DNA of 10,686 bases, from positions 1-10,686 of the forward strand of contig CALMNI010000118.1 of the NCBI GenBank assembly GCA_937868555.1, read 5' to 3'. A program made the position numbers and the translations under genes. This document shows positions 5,227-10,686 of the stretch, piece by piece; within the stretch, counting starts at the first letter, position 1, and the number at the start of each line of letters is the position of its first letter. Under the pieces are notes generated by a model, which made no database searches, was not told the DNA's origin, and saw nothing but the letters and a program-made list of their open reading frames with translations. This DNA comes from an uncultured bacterium. Its GTDB lineage: Bacteria; Patescibacteriota; Patescibacteriia; Patescibacteriales; Patescibacteriaceae.

Positions 5227-5583
5227 TTACATTTGCTGAAGGCGGGTTTTGCAGGCAACACAGGAACTAGAGAAGGGGCGAATGAGCAAACGCTTTTCTT
5301 CAATTTCGTTGCCGCAGTATTTACAAATACCGTACGTGCCGTCTTCAATACTTTTTAAAGCAGAATCGATATCGGCTTTAGTTTTCTCTAGAACTTTATC
5401 GGTTTCTAGGTTGGTTGTGTACTGTTCAACTTCTTGAGCGTTCTCATCGCTTTCATCGCCATAGTTTGGCATTTGCAAATGATGTGCTTCGGCTTCCTGA
5501 CCAACGCTTGTTAATTCATTGGATAATTCGGCCTGTTGACGGAGCAAGTCAGCCTTTATTTGTGCGAGGGTAGATTGATTCAT
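5227..5583 (-). CDS. DksA/TraR family zinc-finger regulator
   Basis: DksA/TraR proteins bind the RNA polymerase secondary channel and adjust initiation at rRNA and other promoters. The 118-residue product has the family layout: a helical N-terminal part (about 1-35), an acidic linker with NYGDESDENAQEVEQY (40-55), a second long helix (55-80) and a C-terminal four-Cys zinc finger, C87-C90 and C108-C111, in ICKYCGNEIEEKRLL...CVACK. The acidic residues at the DksA coiled-coil tip are not clearly placed, so whether it acts like DksA, TraR or the YteA/YocK group is uncertain. The stop codon is one base from the lspA start, indicating co-transcription. A candidate promoter (5592-5620) would start transcription almost on the ATG. 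Confidence 0.88.
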   Translation of the reverse strand: MNQSTLAQIKADLLRQQAELSNELTSVGQEAEAHHLQMPNYGDESDENAQEVEQYTTNLETDKVLEKTKADIDSALKSIEDGTYGICKYCGNEIEEKRLLIRPFSSSCVACKTRLQQM

Positions 5584-5591
5584 ATAGCTAT

Positions 5592-5620
5592 ATCCTATAA
5601 TAAAGAAGGTGTTTTGGCAA
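5592..5620 (-). promoter_or_regulatory. Candidate promoter of dksA-like gene and lspA
   Basis: On the minus strand, TTGCCA (5620-5615) is followed after 17 nt by TAGGAT (5597-5592). The predicted transcription start, near 5585, is only about 2 nt before the ATG at 5583, so the mRNA would be leaderless. The -10 box matches 4/6. Confidence 0.4.
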
Positions 5621-5622
5621 TC

Positions 5623-6336
5623 CTAGTGCCAGCCCTTGTTTGATAGCCCTTGAGAGGCCGCTTCGACTTGTGCTTCTTGCTTTGATGAGCCTCGGCCGAT
5701 GGCAATAAGATCTTCTTCGAGGTATAATCCGACTTCAAATATTTTATTATGATCCGGTCCCGATTCAGAAATTACTTTATAATGAGGAGTGATTCCAGTG
5801 ATTTCTTGAGCTTTTTCTTGGAAACGGGATTTGGGATCAAGATATAGGCGATTTTTAAGAATATGATCAAAGTGAGAGAGAACAAAACGATGAACAAATG
5901 TTTTGGCAATTTCAATTCCGCCATCAAGATAGAGGGCACCAATAAGGGCTTCCATTGCATTAGCTAGTATATAATGCCGAGCCTTAGAATTTGAATCTTT
6001 TTCTTCCCCGCGGGAAAGGTATAGATTTTCTTCTAGGGCAAGTTCGTGAGCAATTTGCGCGAGCATTTTTGCATTAACAAGACTGGCGCGCCAATCTGTT
6101 AAATCGCCTTCCGGCGTATCGGGAAAGGCGTGGTAAAGATGCTCTGTTACTATTATTTCTAGAACGGCATCTCCTAAAAATTCTAGCCGTTCGTTATGTC
6201 CGAGCGTAAATTCAGGATGTTCATTAATATACGAGCGATGAACCATCGCCTGTTTAAGAAAATCCGGATTTTTAAATTCATGGCCAATAGTGGCCTTGAG
6301 TTTCGTAAAGTCTTTATTCACACAAGAAAGTGTCAT
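5623..6336 (-). CDS. rnc: Ribonuclease III
   Basis: RNase III cleaves double-stranded RNA, including the stems of rRNA precursors. The 237-residue protein has the catalytic RNase III domain at about 10-160 with signature HNERLEFLGDAVL (47-59; E49 and D56 match E. coli E38 and D45) and the second site ILANAMEALIGALYLD (123-138; E129 matches E117). The E. coli D114 position is Asn126, a replacement seen in other bacterial enzymes. A double-stranded RNA-binding domain fills about 169-235. The ATG at 6336 lies in the end of a repeat-like sequence (6331-6369). GTG at 6321, which gives VNKDFTKL, fits the family N-terminus equally well, so the exact start is uncertain. It lies between nusB (67 nt upstream) and the dksA-like gene. 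Confidence 0.95.
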   Translation of the reverse strand: MTLSCVNKDFTKLKATIGHEFKNPDFLKQAMVHRSYINEHPEFTLGHNERLEFLGDAVLEIIVTEHLYHAFPDTPEGDLTDWRASLVNAKMLAQIAHELALEENLYLSRGEEKDSNSKARHYILANAMEALIGALYLDGGIEIAKTFVHRFVLSHFDHILKNRLYLDPKSRFQEKAQEITGITPHYKVISESGPDHNKIFEVGLYLEEDLIAIGRGSSKQEAQVEAASQGLSNKGWH

Positions 6337-6369
6337 TCCGGCGAAAGCGAGAATCTAGTACGGGATTCT
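6331..6369. repeat. Degenerate palindromic element related to 231-312
   Basis: The stretch starts TGTCATTCCGGCGAAAGC and contains AGAATC (6350-6355) pairing with GATTCT (6364-6369) around an 8-nt loop. The opening TGTCATT and the GCGAA...GA(A)AATCT-like order resemble the first half of the cloverleaf element at 231-312. The outer right arm is missing or eroded. It occupies the nusB-rnc gap and reaches into the first codon of rnc as annotated from 6336. Confidence 0.5.
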
Positions 6370-6402
6370 TGATTTTGCAGGAAGGGCAATAAGATAAATT
6401 AA

Positions 6403-6891
6403 TTAAGCAGCGGCTTCAACCACTGGATTAGCCGCTTCGGCAGCAGCTTTTTGTTCATTCTCTTTATCAACTTCTTTTTGAGGCATTTCTTTCATAATTG
6501 CTCCTAAAACACCGTTAACAAATTTTCCTGATGAATCGCCGCCAAAAGCTTTGGCGATTTCAATAGCCTCGTTGATTGCAACTTTGGCGGGTATTTTTTC
6601 ATCAAATACTAATTCGTAAATACCAAGGCGCAATACATTGCGGTCAACAATAGTAATTTGATCGAGCGGCCACTCGGTTGCGTATTTAACAATGTAGGCG
6701 TTGATATCAGTAATGTGTTCGATGACGCCTTTAACTAAGGCTTCAACAAAACCGTGGTCATCAAAATTAGGAGCAAACTGTTCAAAATTTTGCTTGATGA
6801 TTTCATCTATATCCTTACTTTCTCGTTCGTTGAAGTCCCAGGCAAACAATGTTTGCATGGCGATAGTACGGGATAAATGTCTATTTGCCAT
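6403..6891 (-). CDS. nusB: Transcription antitermination factor NusB
   Basis: NusB binds boxA RNA with NusE (S10) and keeps RNA polymerase elongating through rRNA operons. The 162-residue all-helical protein begins [18 protein letters not shown], the typical RxxAxQxLF start. It contains the conserved [21 protein letters not shown] core (74-94) and [30 protein letters not shown] (103-132, written here as a range around [11 protein letters not shown]). Residues 137-162 form an Ala/Glu-rich tail absent from E. coli NusB, probably flexible. It follows rpmF after 42 nt containing a perfect hairpin and precedes rnc; grouping with L32 and RNase III fits a role in ribosome production. Confidence 0.95.
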   Translation of the reverse strand: MANRHLSRTIAMQTLFAWDFNERESKDIDEIIKQNFEQFAPNFDDHGFVEALVKGVIEHITDINAYIVKYATEWPLDQITIVDRNVLRLGIYELVFDEKIPAKVAINEAIEIAKAFGGDSSGKFVNGVLGAIMKEMPQKEVDKENEQKAAAEAANPVVEAAA

Positions 6892-6905
6892 AAAAAGGTA
6901 AAAGT

Positions 6906-6926
6906 CATCCCGCTTAGAGCGGGATG
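6906..6926 (-). terminator. Perfect hairpin between rpmF and nusB (attenuator or weak terminator)
   Basis: CATCCCGCT and AGCGGGATG pair over 9 bp with a 3-nt loop. Read on the minus strand, the stem is followed by ACTTTTACCTTTTT and then the nusB ATG at 6891. The interrupted T-run would make a partial terminator, allowing more rpmF than nusB transcript. It could instead be a small palindromic repeat. Confidence 0.5.
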
Positions 6927-6933
6927 GGCTTAC

Positions 6934-7125
6934 TTATTTCTTTGCTTTTGGAGCCTTAACTTTAACAGCTTCAACAAAACGATAGGTACCGCAATTTGCG
7001 CAAGCGCGATGCGGTTGGACGGCTTTTCCACATTTAGAGCAGACATTAAGAGTTTTTGGCTTAAGCGCATGGTGCGAGCGGCGATTATTGGTCGCGCTCT
7101 TGGTGCGCTTTTTCATTTGAACCAT
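6934..7125 (-). CDS. rpmF: Large ribosomal subunit protein bL32, zinc-binding form
   Basis: L32 is a small 50S subunit protein. The 63-residue product has the basic N-terminus KKRTKS...NRRSHHALK (5-22), followed by VCSKCG (28-33), PHRACANCG (38-46) and YRFVEAV. The four cysteines C29, C32, C42 and C45 form the zinc ribbon of the C+ type of L32. The C-terminal KVKAPKAKK is a short basic extension. The ATG at 7125 corresponds to the start of other L32 proteins. It is the first gene of the minus-strand block, with a predicted promoter at 7231-7260 and a leader of about 100 nt containing a long inverted repeat. Confidence 0.95.
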   Translation of the reverse strand: MVQMKKRTKSATNNRRSHHALKPKTLNVCSKCGKAVQPHRACANCGTYRFVEAVKVKAPKAKK

Positions 7126-7139
7126 ACAGGTAAATTTCC

Positions 7140-7209
7140 AATTTCAAATTTCAAATTTTCAAATAATGCCTTTTGCAAAACATTGTTTTGAAATTTAAAA
7201 TTTGAAATT
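7140..7209. repeat. AT-rich imperfect inverted repeat (copy 3), in the rpmF leader
   Basis: Arms 7140-7168 and 7181-7209 are near reverse complements made of AATTTCAAA units ending in (C)AATG at the loop. The central part 7171-7180 (TTTTGCAAAA) is itself a palindrome. It is the same kind of element as 786-864 and 967-1047. If rpmF is transcribed from the promoter at 7231-7260, the whole element is within its 5' leader, ending about 14 nt before the ATG. Confidence 0.8.
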
Positions 7210-7230
7210 TATAATTAATAAATATACTAT

Positions 7231-7260
7231 ATTATAAACAAATTTTTTAATATTAGTCAA
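7231..7260 (-). promoter_or_regulatory. Promoter of rpmF-nusB-rnc block
   Basis: On the minus strand TTGACT (7260-7255, 5/6) is followed after 18 nt by a perfect TATAAT (7236-7231). Transcription would start near 7224. It lies back to back with the GH1 promoter at 7288-7296. Confidence 0.7.
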
Positions 7261-7287
7261 GATTTAAGGCCTTTTTTGTGCTGTTTG

Positions 7288-7296
7288 TGCTATACT
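7288..7296 (+). promoter_or_regulatory. Extended -10 promoter element of the GH1 operon, likely leaderless
   Basis: TGC (7288-7290) directly precedes TATACT (7291-7296, 5/6), forming an extended -10. No good -35 box lies at 16-18 nt. The expected start near 7303 is only about two bases before the ATG at 7305. Confidence 0.55.
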
Positions 7297-7304
7297 GAGA
7301 ATAT

Positions 7305-8504
7305 ATGGAAGAAAAAACATCAGCTTTCCCGAAGGGCTTTTTGTGGGGAGCAGCTACCTCGTCTTACCAAGTTGAAGGGGGCAACACTAATGATTGGAGT
7401 GAATGGGAAAAATCACCCAAGCGCCTGGCTTTCTTAAAAAGCAAGGATTTTAAGCCTGAAGATTTTCAATCCGGTAAGGCAGCTAATTCCTGGGAGCATT
7501 TTGAGGAAGATATTGCTTGTTTAAAACAAATTAATGCAACCGCCTATCGTTTTTCTATTGAATGGTCGCGCGTAGAGCCACAGGAAGGAGTATTTAATGA
7601 AGAGGCTATTAATAAGTATCATCATTTCATTAAGCGTTTGCGTGAAGAAAATATTGAGCCTTTTGTGACTCTGTGGCATTGGCCTTTGCCATTGTGGTTG
7701 CGGGACAAGGGCGGCTGGAAAGATAAGCGCATTATTCCCTTTTTTATAAGGTACGCTGAAAAAATTGTTTCTTCATGTCCTGAAGTAACTTTTTGGTCAA
7801 CGCTCAATGAACCGGAAGTGTATGCTTCGCACGGCTATTTAGTCGGAGATTGGTTGCCTCAAAAACATAATCCCTTTACGTATTTGCGCGTTTACCATAA
7901 TTTAATACATGCTCATCGCGCCGTTTATTCAGTAATAAAAAAAATAAATACACACGCTCAAATAGGGATTGCTTCGCATCATATTTATTTTGAAGCCGCC
8001 CCGGGTTTTTTTAACAAAATGCTGGCGGCAGTGCCGCATTGGTGGTGGAATCGTTATTTCCTAAACCGTTGTTATGGTTGTTATGATTTTATTGGTATAA
8101 ATTATTACCATCACATTTTGGTAAAATACGGATTTTTTAAGAATTATGAGCAGCAGAAATCTGATATGGGTTGGGGGCTGTGCCCTAAGGGCTTGTACTC
8201 TGCTGCTAAAGATCTTTCACGGTACGGTAAGCCCATGTATGTTACGGAGCATGGCATAGCCGATGCTCAGGATACACAAAGAGAGTGGTATATTCAAGAA
8301 AGCCTACGGTTTTTGCAGCAGGCGATTAGCGAAGGTGCTGATGTCCGCGGATATACGCATTGGTCTTTGTTGGATAATTTTGAATGGGCTTTCGGATACA
8401 CCCACAAGTTCGGCCTTTTTGCCGTTGATCGTGAAAGCAGCAAGAGAGTTCCTCGCCCCAGCGCCCGTATGTATGGCGAAATAGCCAAAAATAATTGTCT
8501 CTAG
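7305..8504 (+). CDS. Glycoside hydrolase family 1 beta-glycosidase
   Basis: GH1 enzymes hydrolyse beta-glucosides, beta-galactosides and related sugars with retention, using a (beta/alpha)8 barrel. The 399-residue protein opens with the family signature FPKGFLWGAATSSYQVEGG (8-26, with Q22 for sugar binding). The acid/base Glu is E169 in TLNEPE, the nucleophile Glu is E315 in YVTEHG, H125-W126 lies in TLWHWPLP, and the aglycone/glucose-binding segment is HWSLLDNFEW (352-361), so every key residue is present. At 399 residues it is shorter than the usual 440-480, which suggests trimmed loops around the active-site entrance. There is no signal peptide, so it should be cytoplasmic. Exact substrate is unknown. 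It is followed after one base by a transporter, which suggests handling of an imported or lipid-linked sugar. Confidence 0.94.
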   Translation: MEEKTSAFPKGFLWGAATSSYQVEGGNTNDWSEWEKSPKRLAFLKSKDFKPEDFQSGKAANSWEHFEEDIACLKQINATAYRFSIEWSRVEPQEGVFNEEAINKYHHFIKRLREENIEPFVTLWHWPLPLWLRDKGGWKDKRIIPFFIRYAEKIVSSCPEVTFWSTLNEPEVYASHGYLVGDWLPQKHNPFTYLRVYHNLIHAHRAVYSVIKKINTHAQIGIASHHIYFEAAPGFFNKMLAAVPHWWWNRYFLNRCYGCYDFIGINYYHHILVKYGFFKNYEQQKSDMGWGLCPKGLYSAAKDLSRYGKPMYVTEHGIADAQDTQREWYIQESLRFLQQAISEGADVRGYTHWSLLDNFEWAFGYTHKFGLFAVDRESSKRVPRPSARMYGEIAKNNCL

Positions 8505-8505
8505 T

Positions 8506-9483
8506 ATGTACCTTATTATCGCCATCGCATCTTATTTATTAAATGCAGGAGTATACGTTGCCGATAAGTTTTTGCTTTCAAAAAAAGTCCACTCCTCTAT
8601 TGTCTACGCCTTTTATGTTGGAATTTGGAGCATAGGAAATTTTGTTTTGTTGTTCATCGATCCTTTTATCCCTAATTGGACTCAATTCGCTTACGATATT
8701 TCGGCCGGATTATTATTTCTATTCACACTTGTATTTTGGTATAAGGCGCTTCATCAGAGCGAAGCGACCCGCGTCGTTCCTATTGTAGGCGCTCTTACGC
8801 CGGTATTTTCTTTTTTGTTTTCATTTGTATTCCTGGGGGCAACGCTGTCGCTGCGTGAAGGAGTCGCCTTTATTGTGTTAATAGCCGGCGGTCTGCTTAT
8901 TTCCATAAAAAGGACACGAGCCCATATGATAGGCGAGGTAGTTGAGCGCTTTAAAACAATTTGGGGAAATGCTCTTGGGGGTATTAATGCTGAGTTGAGA
9001 CCGACTCGGCGGCTTCTCATAAATTCAATTATTTCCGCAGCTTGTTTTGCCGCCTACTATGTATTCATAAAATATATTTATTCGCATGCCGGCCAGCCAT
9101 TTATAGGCGCCTTTGTGTGGTCCCGTTTAGGTAGTTTTATCGGAGTGTTGGCAATTTTATTGATTCCAAAATGGAGACGCTTAATTCGTGATTCTAAGAC
9201 GACCGAGAATAGAACTCCGGGACAACTCATTTTTTTCTTAGCCGTTCGCTTGGCCGCAGCCATAGCTTTTATCATGCTTAATTGGGCGGTAAGCTTAAGC
9301 AGTAATGTTGCTTTAATTAATGCCCTCCAGGGTACGCAGTACGCTTTTCTTCTCTTTATTGTCGTTGTTCTCTCTAGGAAATATCCGAAAATTATCGCTG
9401 AAGAAATTGGCAGCGGCGTAATGATGCAAAAATTGATAGGCATTGTAATGATTGGTCTCGGTCTGTATCTTCTTGTTTTGTAA
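8506..9483 (+). CDS. EamA/DMT-superfamily membrane transporter
   Basis: The 325-residue protein has about ten predicted transmembrane helices in two repeats. The first repeat contains YKALHQSEATRVVPIVGALTP (about 78-98), then a hydrophobic helix and LGATLSLREG before the fifth helix. The second begins near 168 after a hydrophilic loop (about 135-165) and contains NWAVSLSSNVALINALQGTQY (about 263-283). These match the EamA (DUF6) domains of the drug/metabolite transporter superfamily, which move small metabolites, amino acids or nucleotide-sugar-like compounds; substrate cannot be predicted here. The ATG at 8506 is one base after the GH1 stop, so the genes are surely co-transcribed. No Shine-Dalgarno sequence. 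An O-antigen ligase-like gene follows 18 nt later. Confidence 0.88.
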   Translation: MYLIIAIASYLLNAGVYVADKFLLSKKVHSSIVYAFYVGIWSIGNFVLLFIDPFIPNWTQFAYDISAGLLFLFTLVFWYKALHQSEATRVVPIVGALTPVFSFLFSFVFLGATLSLREGVAFIVLIAGGLLISIKRTRAHMIGEVVERFKTIWGNALGGINAELRPTRRLLINSIISAACFAAYYVFIKYIYSHAGQPFIGAFVWSRLGSFIGVLAILLIPKWRRLIRDSKTTENRTPGQLIFFLAVRLAAAIAFIMLNWAVSLSSNVALINALQGTQYAFLLFIVVVLSRKYPKIIAEEIGSGVMMQKLIGIVMIGLGLYLLVL

Positions 9484-9501
9484 TCAATAGATTCATATTG
9501 T

Positions 9502-10686
9502 ATGGCAGTTATTTTAATAGCAACTTTTTTTATTTTTTTTGCTTTTCTTTCTTGGAAGAAAATAGATAGTGCGTTGTTCGTGTTAGCAGCGTTATTACCA
9601 GCTTATCTTATACGGTTTAATGTTATTATTCCGCTCACCCTGCTCGAGGGAATGATTTTGATACTATTCGCGTCGTGGTTCATACAAAATCGAAACTGGG
9701 AATTCAAACAGTGGCGCTTGCGTATTAAAAATGAAAAACCATTAGATAACAAGCCTTACCCATTTCGATGGCCTTTGATAGCTTGGCTATTTGCTTCTTT
9801 AATTGCCGTGGGCGTTGCTGGTTGGGGAATTCCCTCCTTTGGAATTTGGCGGGCTTACTTTTTTGAACCAGTTTTATTATATATAGTTGTCGTAAATGTT
9901 TGCAGCAGCCGAGAAAAAATAATTCGTTTGCTGTGGGCTTTTGCCTTTTCGGCTTTCTGCGTTTCAATTTTTGCTGGCATTCAATATATAACCGGTCATT
10001 TCATTCCTAATGATTTTTGGGCAGCTAGCTCAAGCCGTCGCGCTACATCATTTTTCCCCTATCCGAATGCAGTGGGGTTGTATCTTGCGCCAATCATTCT
10101 TTTGTTGGCCGGAGTTTTTGGTTATATAGTTGCTCAGGCAAAGGTACTTGCTAATTATCGCTGGCAGTTAGCCGGGTTGGGCATTGTTATTATATTGTCT
10201 TTAGGGGCAATTGTAGCTGCGCGCTCTGAAGGAGCATTATTTGGCACCGCAGCCGCGGTCCTTATATTTGGAATCTTTGCACCAAAAAAAATTCGTGTTG
10301 TTAGCGTCGCTGCAATTATTATCGGAGCGGTTGTAATTTTTTCTTTTACCCCCCTACGAACATATGTTCATGATCGCTTAAGCCTTGAGAATTTTTCCGG
10401 ACAAGTTCGTCGCGTTCAGTGGCACGAAACATGGAAGATGCTAAAGGACGGACGCTTGATAAGCGGCGCCGGGTTGAATAACTATCAAGCGAGCGTTAAG
10501 CCTTTTCATCAAGAAGGGTTGTTTGTGAAAAATAATGATCCTGATTTTCAGCGCAAGGTAATGTTTAATGCCGAGTATCGTAAAAAAGTATGGCAACCAT
10601 TAGAAATATATTTGTATCCGCATAATATAATTTTAAATTTTTGGAGCGAGGTTGGATTATTTGGATTAATAACATTTTTTTGGATT
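9502..10686 (+). CDS. O-antigen ligase/polymerase-like membrane protein (Wzy_C family), 3' end missing
   Basis: The frame is open from ATG 9502 to the window edge, giving 395 residues with no stop. Many hydrophobic helices cover residues 1-60, 92-110, 120-165, 190-215, 225-285 and the C-terminal end. Family-typical features are the RRATSFFPYPNAVGLYLAP segment (about 181-199), the helix start AARSEGALFG, the soluble stretch SGQVRRVQWHETWKMLKDGR with SGAGLNNYQ, and the YPHNIILNFWSEVGLFGL segment (372-389; H374), as in WaaL/Wzy proteins. These integral membrane enzymes transfer or polymerise undecaprenyl-linked glycans on the outer face of the membrane. Whether this one is a ligase, a polymerase or a protein glycosyltransferase is undecidable. 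It starts 18 nt after the transporter, so it probably belongs to the GH1 operon. Confidence 0.88.
   Translation, partial: MAVILIATFFIFFAFLSWKKIDSALFVLAALLPAYLIRFNVIIPLTLLEGMILILFASWFIQNRNWEFKQWRLRIKNEKPLDNKPYPFRWPLIAWLFASLIAVGVAGWGIPSFGIWRAYFFEPVLLYIVVVNVCSSREKIIRLLWAFAFSAFCVSIFAGIQYITGHFIPNDFWAASSSRRATSFFPYPNAVGLYLAPIILLLAGVFGYIVAQAKVLANYRWQLAGLGIVIILSLGAIVAARSEGALFGTAAAVLIFGIFAPKKIRVVSVAAIIIGAVVIFSFTPLRTYVHDRLSLENFSGQVRRVQWHETWKMLKDGRLISGAGLNNYQASVKPFHQEGLFVKNNDPDFQRKVMFNAEYRKKVWQPLEIYLYPHNIILNFWSEVGLFGLITFFWI

Noticed and set aside
5226..5348. Longer lspA ORF extending to 5348
   Set aside because: The extra 41 residues are an out-of-frame reading of the dksA-like zinc-finger region; ATG 5225 gives the standard length and one-base spacing.
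6906..6926. Third copy of the TGTCATT palindrome family
   Set aside because: Only GTCAT is shared with the other elements; the rest is a simple 9-bp hairpin, so a terminator or attenuator is the more economical reading.
6877..7191. A + strand ORF across the rpmF and nusB start region
   Set aside because: It is the opposite-strand shadow of rpmF, and it shows no protein family features.

Overview
The window is a compact, AT-rich bacterial chromosome segment, most consistent with a Candidate Phyla Radiation (Patescibacteria, Parcubacteria-like) genome. This is inferred from very short intergenic spaces, overlapping or 1-nt-spaced genes, no recognisable Shine-Dalgarno sequence before any start I examined, tRNA genes without encoded CCA, and AT-rich palindromes between housekeeping genes. 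The phylum assignment is inference; no rRNA is present to confirm it.

Left part (1-1136, + strand): the 3' end of clpP, a perfectly folding four-way palindrome (231-312), then rplS (L19) behind a near-consensus promoter, then tRNA-Leu(GAG) and tRNA-Val(UAC). Two AT-rich inverted repeats of one family flank the tRNAs.

Middle-left part (1168-2895): three apparently independent genes. They are a SAM-dependent methyltransferase ending in a clear intrinsic terminator, a 135-residue two-helix membrane protein with its own extended -10 promoter, and a 79-residue very hydrophilic protein with its own extended -10 promoter and a strong intrinsic terminator. The last two match no family I recognise.

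Centre (2938-4773, + strand): an operon of a low-molecular-weight phosphatase-like protein, TsaE (the ATPase of t6A tRNA modification) and a 316-residue protein of unknown function. It meets, tail to tail with a 4-bp stop-codon overlap, the minus-strand block rpmF-nusB-rnc-dksA/traR-lspA (7125 down to 4770). That block combines ribosomal protein L32, a transcription antitermination factor, RNase III, a DksA/TraR zinc-finger regulator and lipoprotein signal peptidase. A degenerate relative of the first palindrome touches the rnc start, and the third AT-rich inverted repeat lies in the likely 5' leader of rpmF.

Right part (7305-10686, + strand): a tightly packed set of a GH1 beta-glycosidase, a 10-helix EamA/DMT-type transporter and an O-antigen ligase/polymerase-like membrane protein cut by the window edge. 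Together they suggest cell-surface glycan or sugar metabolism.

Several promoters (before the phosphatase, dksA and GH1 genes) place the predicted transcription start within a few bases of the start codon, which suggests leaderless mRNAs. I see no CRISPR array, insertion sequence, phage gene or obvious defence system. The most novel material is the cloverleaf palindrome, the AT-rich inverted-repeat family, and the unknown proteins at 2060-2467, 2601-2840 and 3823-4773.
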